The notes beneath the pieces were generated by a model, which was not told the origin of the DNA, searched no databases, and saw nothing but the letters and a program-made list of their open reading frames with translations. Position numbers and translations under genes: made by a program. Positions 1 to 8,553 of a DNA stretch of 46,105 nucleotides are shown here, one piece after another. Every line of letters begins with the position of its first letter. Positions within the stretch are counted from its first letter, which is position 1. Source of the DNA: Flavobacteriales bacterium (GTDB lineage Bacteria; Bacteroidota; Bacteroidia; Flavobacteriales; TMED113); assembly GCA_002863085.1 (NCBI GenBank), contig PKDT01000029.1:1-46105 (forward strand), in the 5' to 3' direction.

Positions 1-1329
1 ACTAACAATACTAACATGTTATTTGTACAAAGATTGAACAGACACCAAAATCACTTAGAGCTTCTTTCAGTTGATCCATCTAGCGGTAAGTCTAAAATTA
101 TTTTAGAAGAAAAAGATGAGTATTACATTGAAATCCATGATAACTTAACGTTTTACAAGGATGACTCTGGATTTCTTTGGACAAGTGAAAAAGACGGCTT
201 TAATCACATATACCTATATCAGATTAGTGGAAAAGAAAGACGTCAAATCACAAAAGGTAATTGGGAAGTGACTAACTTTTACGGCTATGACGATAAGAAC
301 AAAGTTTTATATTTTCAGTCAAATGAGGAATCTCCTTTGGAAAGAAATATCTATCGCGTAAATATTTGGGGGAAAAGTAAAAAGAAATTAAGCAAAAAAA
401 GTGGAACCAACTCTGCGTCATTTAATAGTAATTTTTCATATTTCATAAATACCTACTCCAATGCAAATTTACCAAATGCAATAACACTGAATAATAACTC
501 TGGAGAAGTAATAAAAAAGCTTAAAAACTCAGAAAGCCTACTTGGAAGTCTAAGTGAATACGAGTTGACATCTAAAGAGTTTTTTAATTTTAAAACTGAA
601 CAAGGTATAAAGCTAAACGGCTGGATGATGAAACCTTATAATTTTGATGAATCAAAAAAATATCCTGTACTAATGTATGTATATGGAGGCCCAGGCTCAC
701 AAACTGTACTAGACTCATGGGATAGACACTACATGTGGTATCAAATGCTTTGTCAACAAGGCTACATCGTGGTTTCAATTGACAACAGGGGAACTGGAGG
801 TCGTGGAGCAGAATTTAAAAAATGTACATATAAAGAACTTGGAAAACTTGAGACAACCGATCAAATTGAAGGTGCTAAATACTTAGCAAATTTAAAATAT
901 ACGGATGAAAATAGAATCGGCATATGGGGATGGAGCTACGGCGGCTACATGTCATCACTATGTTTATTAAAAGGAAATAAATATTTTAAAAGTGCTATTG
1001 CAGTTGCACCTGTTACAAACTGGAGATTCTACGACACTATATATACTGAAAGATACATGCAAACCCCTCAGGAAAATCCAAATGGTTATGATTTAAATTC
1101 ACCAATCAATCATGTAGACTCTTTAAAAGGGAATTTTTTATTAATTCATGGTTCTGCTGATGACAATGTACACGTGCAAAACACCTATGAGATGGTTGAT
1201 GCTTTGATTAAATCAAATAAACAGTTTGATCTATTTATATACCCTGATAAAAACCATGGAATTTACGGTGGAACGACCAGATTACATTTATTCACCAAGA
1301 TTACTGATTTTATTAATAAAAAACTGTAA
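1..1329 (+). CDS. S9 family prolyl oligopeptidase / dipeptidyl peptidase IV-like, C-terminal part (5' end beyond window)
   Basis: Frame open to the left edge (TNNTN before the listed Met). Catalytic motifs GWSYGG (Ser), SADDNVH (Asp), KNHGIYGG (His). Confidence 0.9.
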   Translation, partial: TNNTNMLFVQRLNRHQNHLELLSVDPSSGKSKIILEEKDEYYIEIHDNLTFYKDDSGFLWTSEKDGFNHIYLYQISGKERRQITKGNWEVTNFYGYDDKNKVLYFQSNEESPLERNIYRVNIWGKSKKKLSKKSGTNSASFNSNFSYFINTYSNANLPNAITLNNNSGEVIKKLKNSESLLGSLSEYELTSKEFFNFKTEQGIKLNGWMMKPYNFDESKKYPVLMYVYGGPGSQTVLDSWDRHYMWYQMLCQQGYIVVSIDNRGTGGRGAEFKKCTYKELGKLETTDQIEGAKYLANLKYTDENRIGIWGWSYGGYMSSLCLLKGNKYFKSAIAVAPVTNWRFYDTIYTERYMQTPQENPNGYDLNSPINHVDSLKGNFLLIHGSADDNVHVQNTYEMVDALIKSNKQFDLFIYPDKNHGIYGGTTRLHLFTKITDFINKKL

Positions 1330-1361
1330 TTTTGAAAAACTAAGAAATAAAACATAAAAAA

Positions 1362-2963
1362 ATGGGACAATTAATATTTTGGACTTTATTAACAGTTATT
1401 GCAGTTTTGGTTGCCAAATGGTTTATAAATCATGATGGACACCCAAAAGCACTATTCTATTTATTTTTTGCAGAAATGTGGGAGAGATTTAGCTTTTACG
1501 GAATGAGAGCTCTTTTGGTTCTTTACATCATAAAGGACTACATGAAAAGTGTCGAAAACAATGAAGAAATTGCATATGGCATTTATGCAGCTTATGGAGC
1601 TTTAGTGTATGCTACCCCACTACTCGGCGGCTTTATTGCTGATAGATTTATTGGATATAGAAAAGCAATAATGCTTGGCGGGGTTTTGATGGCGATTGGT
1701 CACTTTTTCATGGCTTTTCCAACCGACATTTTTTTCTACGGCGCTCTTGGACTATTAATTGCTGGTAATGGTTTCTTTAAACCCAACATCTCATCACTTG
1801 TTGGTGCACTTTACAAAGAAGGTGATATCAAAAGAGACTCCGGCTTCACCATTTTTTACATGGGAATTAACTTAGGTGCAGCAGCTGCGCCATTTATTTG
1901 TGGATACATTGGTGAAGTATGGGGATGGCACTATGGATTCAGCTTAGCAGGAATTGGAATGCTTGCAGGTGTTATTGTATTTTGGGATGGTCTCAAAAAA
2001 AATGTCTTTGGTGACAAAGGCCTACAACCAAAGGAATACATTGATAAAAAAATCTTCAATTTAAATATTGAAAAATGGGTCTGGATTTTGGGTTTTTTAA
2101 TCGTGCCAATCTTTGCCTATTTGATTGTTCTTGAAGCAAATGGCAATGAGTTTTTAGGAATGATAATAAACTTATTACTTGTGATTTCAGTTGGATATGC
2201 AGGATACCTTATGTTTGAAAACTATAAATCAGGAAAGCCTGCCGTAGCTAACAAAATTGGAGCAATACTAATTTTAGCTGTATTATGTGCGATTTTTTGG
2301 GCTTGCTTTGAACAAGCAGGTAGTTCGCTAACAGTTTGGGCAGACAAGTGTGTAAATCTCGGTATTTTTACTGCCTCTCAAACTAATGGAATAAACCCAG
2401 CAATTATTATATTATTTGCATTTCCATTTGCGTTGCTGTGGCAAAAACTTGACCTGTGGAATAAAAATCCAAATACTCCAAAAAAGTTTGCACTAGGGCT
2501 AGGATTTTTAGGTCTTGGATTTCTTGCCTTCGCATACAGCATTCACTTTATAAGCGACGCAGGCAAACTTCCATTTGGCACATTGATTATTGGTTGGTTA
2601 CTAATCACAACGGGTGAGTTGTGCTTATCTCCAATCGGTTTATCAAAGGTTACCCAACTCAGCCCAAAGAAAGCTGTTGCATTTTTTATGGGCCTTTGGT
2701 TTCTTTCTTCAACTGTTGCGCACTACATCGCGGGTATGTTAGCTAAATTAACTGCAAGTGGTAAAACTACAAGTTCTGAAGGTCTACTTGGATCACTAAA
2801 TAAGTGGTTTTTTGACGGCATTGATACAAACGCAAATGGAGTGATGGAAGCTATGGTCTATAACGATCTTTTTGCCAAAATTGGATTTGTAACTATCGGT
2901 ATTGCCATTTTAACTCTTTTAATTTCTCCAATAATAAAAAAACTAATGGGTGATGTACATTAA
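1362..2963 (+). CDS. POT/PTR family proton-dependent oligopeptide transporter
   Basis: N-terminal FAEMWERFSFYGMRALLVLY (ExxERF motif); many TM segments; 533 aa. Confidence 0.9.
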   Translation: MGQLIFWTLLTVIAVLVAKWFINHDGHPKALFYLFFAEMWERFSFYGMRALLVLYIIKDYMKSVENNEEIAYGIYAAYGALVYATPLLGGFIADRFIGYRKAIMLGGVLMAIGHFFMAFPTDIFFYGALGLLIAGNGFFKPNISSLVGALYKEGDIKRDSGFTIFYMGINLGAAAAPFICGYIGEVWGWHYGFSLAGIGMLAGVIVFWDGLKKNVFGDKGLQPKEYIDKKIFNLNIEKWVWILGFLIVPIFAYLIVLEANGNEFLGMIINLLLVISVGYAGYLMFENYKSGKPAVANKIGAILILAVLCAIFWACFEQAGSSLTVWADKCVNLGIFTASQTNGINPAIIILFAFPFALLWQKLDLWNKNPNTPKKFALGLGFLGLGFLAFAYSIHFISDAGKLPFGTLIIGWLLITTGELCLSPIGLSKVTQLSPKKAVAFFMGLWFLSSTVAHYIAGMLAKLTASGKTTSSEGLLGSLNKWFFDGIDTNANGVMEAMVYNDLFAKIGFVTIGIAILTLLISPIIKKLMGDVH

Positions 2964-3531
2964 AAAATTAATCTATTTAGGACTTTTTATTTATTTACCC
3001 TTAACTAGTTGCTCACAAAAGAATAATACAACTAGTCCTATAGCTGAAAATAATAAACAGGCTATACCACAAGAAAAAGTAACAAGTAATCCAGCAAACA
3101 ACTCAGGATGGCTAATCAATTACGAAGATGTTTATAATCAGTCTATTGAACAAAACAAACCTATCATGGCTAATTTCACAGGCAGTGATTGGTGCGGATG
3201 GTGCAAAAAACTTAAAAAAGCTGTTTTTGACACTGAAACTTTCAAAAAATGGGCTGAACAGAATGTTATTTTATTTGAACTTGATTACCCCAGAAGAACA
3301 CCTCAGGATTCTGATATTAAACAACAAAATGCAAATCTACAACGAACATTCGGCCAATTAGTTAGAGGTTTTCCCACTGTTTTAATCTTCGATATTGAAA
3401 GAGTATTAAAAGAAGATGGCTCTAAATCACAAGACAATATTAAGATCATTGGACAAAGAATGGGATATATGGCCGATCCAGTTTCTTTTATTAATGTGGC
3501 TGAGACAAATTTAAAAAACAGACAAAAATAA
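2953..3531 (+). CDS. Thioredoxin-fold lipoprotein
   Basis: Lipobox-like LTSC; NFTGSDWCGWCKKLK with CxxC active site; overlaps the end of the transporter gene. Confidence 0.82.
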   Translation: MYIKKLIYLGLFIYLPLTSCSQKNNTTSPIAENNKQAIPQEKVTSNPANNSGWLINYEDVYNQSIEQNKPIMANFTGSDWCGWCKKLKKAVFDTETFKKWAEQNVILFELDYPRRTPQDSDIKQQNANLQRTFGQLVRGFPTVLIFDIERVLKEDGSKSQDNIKIIGQRMGYMADPVSFINVAETNLKNRQK

Positions 3532-3547
3532 CAATATAGTTAATTTG

Positions 3548-3622
3548 GGTGGCTAATGGGACTCGAACCCACGACCCTCGGTACCACAAACCGATGCTCT
3601 AACCAACTGAGCTATAACCACC
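3548..3622 (-). tRNA. tRNA-His(GTG)
   Basis: Reverse complement GGTGGTTATAGCTCAG...TCGGTTTGTGGTACCGA...GGTTCGAGTCCC...TAGCCACC; anticodon GTG; G-1 opposite C73. Confidence 0.93.
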
Positions 3623-3846
3623 ATAAATATGTTTGCAAATATAATAAAGTGTTTATTATTACCAATGAAAAAAAATGTAAGAAATATAAATAAACTTTTG
3701 CGTTGTAAATTTGAATTATTGACTGTGAAAAAAAATAAACCGAAAACTATAGAATATGGTCTATCCATTTTTATTTTCTAATTGCTACTCAAATTATTTT
3801 TTGTTTTCATTTTTTGAGTGGACCAATAATATTTTTAATTTAAGTT

Positions 3847-5106
3847 ATGTTCTTGAAAAAAAAAATAAGAATGCTTAATGATTTTTTAAAAAATACTATA
3901 AAAATTATGTCAAGTAGCTCCTTGGCTCAACTTACTGTAATTTGTATTACTCCATTACTTACTCAGTTTTTTTCACCCGAAGAATTTGGAATATATGCAT
4001 TTTACATTAGCGTTTGTACTATATTCGGTTCAATTGCAAATGGAAAATTTGATATAGCAATTATGCTCCCTAAAAAAAATATTGACTCTGTTAATATCTT
4101 CATTTTGTCTATTTTAATTTCTTTCACTTTTTCAGTTTTAATATTAATCGTCCTTTATTTATTCAAAAATCTTATTTTCCGAAATGAATATGTTGTTTTT
4201 GTGAAACTATACTACGTTTTCCCAATTACTATTTTTTTTATTGGGGTTAATAGCTCGATTTTAAGTTTTTTTAATCGTCAAACTGCTTACAACGAGATCG
4301 CAAAAAATAATGTAATTAAATCAACTACTAATTCATTCAGCTCATTGTTTTTAGGGATAAAAAAAATAGCCACTGGAATGATTATTGGAAATTTAATATC
4401 ACTTACCGTCACTTTACTTGTGAATTTCTCATATATAAAAAACAAAATTAATAAGAGAGATATTAAAAGGACACTAATCATCTCAAACTTTATTAAATAT
4501 ATTGATTTTATTAGGTTTTCAACAATTTCAAACTTTTTTAACTCTGTCTCTAGTTTTGGAATCACAACAATAATAATTTTATTTTTTGGGCCCAAAGTTG
4601 CTGGACTCTACTTTCTGGCTGAAAAAATATTTGCAGTACCAATTTCTATATTAACTTCATCAATATCTCAAGTTTATTTTGAGAAAGCAAGTAGGCTCTT
4701 CTACAGGGACAAATTTGAACTTCTACAGTTGACACTAAAAATTCAAAAAAATATTTTTAAAATATTATTCCCAAGTTTATTATTTTTATGTCTTCTCGGA
4801 GAAATTTTGCTTAATATTCTTGGCGAAGAATGGTCCAAAGCTGGTGCCATATTAAAATTTATTAGTGTCTATATTTTATTTAAAAATATTTATTCACCCA
4901 TAAGCCACATTGGTGATATTCTAAATAAACAAAAACAATTATTATTATTTAATTTTAGCATATTTAGTTTTCAAGTAATTTCTTTTGTTGCACTTAATAA
5001 TTTTAACGACTTAAAACTCACATTGTTAACCTCTTCATTTTTTGGTGCCGTTCATTACATATTACTTGACTATTACATGAAAAAAGAACTTAAAAAAATG
5101 ATATGA
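3847..5106 (+). CDS. Polysaccharide flippase (Wzx-like, MATE/MOP superfamily)
   Basis: 419 aa, multi-TM; N-terminal SSSLAQLTVICITPLLTQFFSPEEFGIYAFYIS typical of lipopolysaccharide flippases. Confidence 0.8.
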   Translation: MFLKKKIRMLNDFLKNTIKIMSSSSLAQLTVICITPLLTQFFSPEEFGIYAFYISVCTIFGSIANGKFDIAIMLPKKNIDSVNIFILSILISFTFSVLILIVLYLFKNLIFRNEYVVFVKLYYVFPITIFFIGVNSSILSFFNRQTAYNEIAKNNVIKSTTNSFSSLFLGIKKIATGMIIGNLISLTVTLLVNFSYIKNKINKRDIKRTLIISNFIKYIDFIRFSTISNFFNSVSSFGITTIIILFFGPKVAGLYFLAEKIFAVPISILTSSISQVYFEKASRLFYRDKFELLQLTLKIQKNIFKILFPSLLFLCLLGEILLNILGEEWSKAGAILKFISVYILFKNIYSPISHIGDILNKQKQLLLFNFSIFSFQVISFVALNNFNDLKLTLLTSSFFGAVHYILLDYYMKKELKKMI

Positions 5107-5693
5107 AAAAAATATTAAGAAAAATTCTACTTTTATTTGACGACAATATCTTTAAGCTATTAGTAAAAAAAGCATATCCAAAATATCAAAGACAAAGAAA
5201 AGGATATGAATATAATTATAAAGTACTAAGAAGATATTTTTTTATGCAAAAAATTATTGGATTTAATAGATGTGTACCATGGCCAGTCGATTTTAGAAGT
5301 AAAGTGATTGGACATCAATTTATTAAAAAAGGTATAATGTGTGACCCAGGGGATAATATTGGCGTTTATATTAATGCCTTTGGAGGTCTTAGTCTTGGAA
5401 ATAATGTAAATATTGGCCAAAATACTACTATTACAACAACAAATCATAATGTTTATGATCATCGAAAAATTGGTAGTAAAACAGGAATTGAAATTGGTGA
5501 TAACGTATGGATTGGAGCAAATTGCTCAATTGTTGCGGGAGTTCGAATTGGTGACAATGTTACAATTGGCGCAGGGTGCACAGTACGAAAAGATATTCCA
5601 TCAAATAGTTTTGTAATACAATCAGATGATTGTCTTTCAATCACCAAAAAAAAAGCATATAAATGGAATTGTCTTGAAGAAGAATTATTGTAA
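5103..5693 (+). CDS. Left-handed beta-helix hexapeptide acyltransferase
   Basis: Hexapeptide repeats NVNIGQNTTITTTNHN...IEIGDNVWIGANCSIVAGVRIGDNVTIGAGCTV; 4-nt overlap with the flippase. Confidence 0.87.
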   Translation: MKKILRKILLLFDDNIFKLLVKKAYPKYQRQRKGYEYNYKVLRRYFFMQKIIGFNRCVPWPVDFRSKVIGHQFIKKGIMCDPGDNIGVYINAFGGLSLGNNVNIGQNTTITTTNHNVYDHRKIGSKTGIEIGDNVWIGANCSIVAGVRIGDNVTIGAGCTVRKDIPSNSFVIQSDDCLSITKKKAYKWNCLEEELL

Positions 5694-5745
5694 TGTCATC
5701 TTTTTTTACTAATTTACAATCCAAATAACCCTCTAATTAATTACA

Positions 5746-7653
5746 ATGAAAAAAATTTTACTTTTAAGCTTAACTCTGACTTTTGCTATAAATGCTTTTG
5801 CTCAAGTCAATGTAAAAAACAACTCAAGCTACCATACAACAATTTATTCTAAAACAAACGACGTTGACTTTGAACAAAATATGTTGGGAGACGAAATTTT
5901 ATGGTCAACAACATTTGCTGACTCATCCAATGTTTCAACTGAAGATATTGGAGGATTTGGTGACTGGAAATGGAGTACAACAGCACCTGGCGGTCAATGG
6001 AGTGAAAATTCAGGAATTATTGAATCTGAAACACCTAATGACGGATTTATGTTAATGGAAGCTGATTTTTATAACACAAGTCCACAAAATGGGGTTATAG
6101 ATGGTGAAGTTGGAGAAAATGCAATAAATGCTAATTTCATTGTTGGACCAATTGATCTATCATCTTCTGAAACGGAACAATTAGTATTACAATTCTATTC
6201 TTATTACAGAATTTGTTGTACACCAGCAGGACAAGGAACTAACGATTTAAATGTATACATTGGAACCCCTGATTCAACAGGAACAACAATTTGGGCTGAC
6301 CTAGATTTTATTGAAGGTGACATTTACGAGGGTAATGTTGCTAAAAACACACTCAGTCAAATCCCACTTGGCAATTTTTCACCTATTTCTGAAGATGTAT
6401 ATTTTAAATTTGAATGGATTGGCACACACTATTTTTGGATGGTCGATGACGTTTCTGTAATTAAAAGACCTGCAAATGATTTAAAAATGCAATCATCGTG
6501 GTTGGTAATGGAAAATCCTCAATACATAGAATATTATTCAATTCCTGAAAGTCAAATGCCTGACCAAATGTTGATTGGAGCTGAGGTATATAACTATGGT
6601 TACAACGATGAGTCTGATGTAGTTTTTGAAGGAATAATTGATGGAACAAACTACGGTGCCTCTGTAACTTTTGATTCAATTTTAACAGACTCAACATCAC
6701 TAATTGAAACAACTTATTTTGACGTTTCAATGCTAGGAACTGGAACATACAGCTTTACCGCCCAAGTAAACTCCAATGGAGTGGATCCTAGTCCAGAAGA
6801 CAATTCACTTACAAGAGAATTTGTAATTTCTGAAGATATTTATTCATTAGATGGTCTTTATAACTCTTCTGAGTGGATTGGAACTGGTTGGCCATATGGT
6901 GAAGAAACCACTGATGGCCTAAGATTTGCTAATTTCTTTGATATTAAAGAGAGTACCGTTTTAAGTTCTATCACTATTGACCTAAATACCGATGTACACC
7001 CAACTAGCTTGGGAACTTACCAAACTGAAGCAGGTGGTGAAATTATTGCATATTTATGCGATACTACTGGAATTCTTGATCCAAGTGTAACAAGCTTGGA
7101 TATGGATCTTGGAGGAATTTTATGGCAAAGCGACTTTTTATTAGTTAATCAAAATCATATTGATTGGGGTAGTTTCGTTATTGACGTTCCTGAAATAAAT
7201 CTGAATCCAAACGCGTATTATGTTGTTGTTGAATTTTACAGTAACGGTCTAGCTAGTGACATTCTTATAAACGACGATACTTCTGTTCTGCAACCTTGGT
7301 TTGCATCGCTTGTTTATATTCCTGGAGATCAAACTTGGTATTCAGACCCTAATGCAGCATCAATAAGGATTGGAATAAATGGTAATCAAAATCAATCTGA
7401 ATTGAATAATAAATCAATTTCATTGTTTCCAAACCCAGCAAAAAATACAGTCGAAATTGTTTCTAATGAATTTTTAAATAAAGGTCTAGAAGTTATTATA
7501 TACAATATGACTGGCAGAATGATTCTTAATAAGAATTATGACAATGAGACTGGCAAGATAACATTAGACTTAAGCAATATTAATTCTGGAAACTATATAT
7601 TGGAACTGAAGAACAATGACGATATCGTTCATAAAAAGCTGGTAATTAATTAA
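5746..7653 (+). CDS. Secreted protein with T9SS type A C-terminal sorting domain
   Basis: Signal peptide MKKILLLSLTLTFAINAFAQ; C-terminus SLFPNPAKNTVEIVSN...IYNMTGRMI...LKNNDDIVHKKLVIN. Confidence 0.88.
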   Translation: MKKILLLSLTLTFAINAFAQVNVKNNSSYHTTIYSKTNDVDFEQNMLGDEILWSTTFADSSNVSTEDIGGFGDWKWSTTAPGGQWSENSGIIESETPNDGFMLMEADFYNTSPQNGVIDGEVGENAINANFIVGPIDLSSSETEQLVLQFYSYYRICCTPAGQGTNDLNVYIGTPDSTGTTIWADLDFIEGDIYEGNVAKNTLSQIPLGNFSPISEDVYFKFEWIGTHYFWMVDDVSVIKRPANDLKMQSSWLVMENPQYIEYYSIPESQMPDQMLIGAEVYNYGYNDESDVVFEGIIDGTNYGASVTFDSILTDSTSLIETTYFDVSMLGTGTYSFTAQVNSNGVDPSPEDNSLTREFVISEDIYSLDGLYNSSEWIGTGWPYGEETTDGLRFANFFDIKESTVLSSITIDLNTDVHPTSLGTYQTEAGGEIIAYLCDTTGILDPSVTSLDMDLGGILWQSDFLLVNQNHIDWGSFVIDVPEINLNPNAYYVVVEFYSNGLASDILINDDTSVLQPWFASLVYIPGDQTWYSDPNAASIRIGINGNQNQSELNNKSISLFPNPAKNTVEIVSNEFLNKGLEVIIYNMTGRMILNKNYDNETGKITLDLSNINSGNYILELKNNDDIVHKKLVIN

Positions 7654-7680
7654 AATCTAAATAAAAAAACAATTGATAAA

Positions 7681-7710
7681 AGAGAATCATATTATGGTTC
7701 TCTTTTTTTT
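7681..7710 (+). terminator. Rho-independent terminator
   Basis: AGAGAA-loop-TTCTCT followed by TTTTTTTT downstream of the 5746-7653 CDS. Confidence 0.7.
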
Positions 7711-7924
7711 AGAATAATTCGAAATAATCTTCAGGGTTTCTTACTAGGTAATCAATTTCCTCATCTATTACTCTTGAAATAAATTCTCTTAACCTTTCTA
7801 ATTTGGACTCATCAATATTTTCAATGGATGACATGTAATCAAGAGATTTGTTAAGGATATTTTCGTATTCTAAAAGAGTATCTTTTTCTTTGGAGACAAG
7901 TAGATTGTTTAAAATTTTGTCCAT
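7709..7924 (-). CDS. Small hypothetical protein (71 aa)
   Basis: Complete acidic, helical-looking ORF in an otherwise empty gap; no motif recognised. Confidence 0.55.
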   Translation of the reverse strand: MDKILNNLLVSKEKDTLLEYENILNKSLDYMSSIENIDESKLERLREFISRVIDEEIDYLVRNPEDYFELF

Positions 7925-7980
7925 TGCAAATTGTTTTTATTGAGTCCTTAATAAATATAGGAATTTTTACGAATAAAATT

Positions 7981-8451
7981 TTATTTTTTTCTTTTTAAAG
8001 ACCAAGTAATTTCAAAATTTGAAACACAATCATTGTTTGAATCAAAACCACTAGCGGTCATTGAACATGAAAATGAATCATAAGATTTTGAAGCCTGATT
8101 AATGGTATCCACAATTTTATTACCGTCTTTACAAACAAAAGTGATTTTAGACTTTGCTTTTTTAAGATATTCAGCTTTGAGACCTGTTACAATTACAGAC
8201 ATTTTTGATTGGTCTAAATGCAAAAAAACTAGTGTGCCTGTTGACAGTTCAGCGGCCATTGCTTGAACAGCAAAATACATAGAATTAAAAGGGTTTTTGT
8301 TTATAAAATTATATGGAACGGTGGTTACTGACTCTTGTTCACTAAGTTTATTGACCTTGACTCCTGCTAAAAGACACATTGGAAGTTTAGTAACTAGGAA
8401 AAAAAAATATCTCCAACTTATAAATAACCTTTTTCTTTTTTCAATACTCAT
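7981..8451 (-). CDS. DUF4442-like hotdog-fold protein
   Basis: 156 aa; NPFNSMYFAVQAMAAELSTG resembles hotdog/thioesterase-like DUF4442 proteins. Confidence 0.65.
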   Translation of the reverse strand: MSIEKRKRLFISWRYFFFLVTKLPMCLLAGVKVNKLSEQESVTTVPYNFINKNPFNSMYFAVQAMAAELSTGTLVFLHLDQSKMSVIVTGLKAEYLKKAKSKITFVCKDGNKIVDTINQASKSYDSFSCSMTASGFDSNNDCVSNFEITWSLKRKK

Positions 8452-8553
8452 CGTCCCAATATAAAAAATTAAATATTCATTAACTCATAAATTACAATAA
8501 AGGTTTAGTAAAAGAACATTTTTCAGTATTTTTATTTTTTTAATAAAATAGAT

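Noticed and set aside
3553-3768. 71-aa ORF ending VIAQLVRASVCGTEGRGFESH
   Set aside because: Translation of tRNA-His; a well-known type of spurious ORF.
3548-5693. Genomic island integrated at tRNA-His
   Set aside because: The flippase pair lies on the 5' side of the tRNA, no integrase and no duplicated tRNA 3' end seen.
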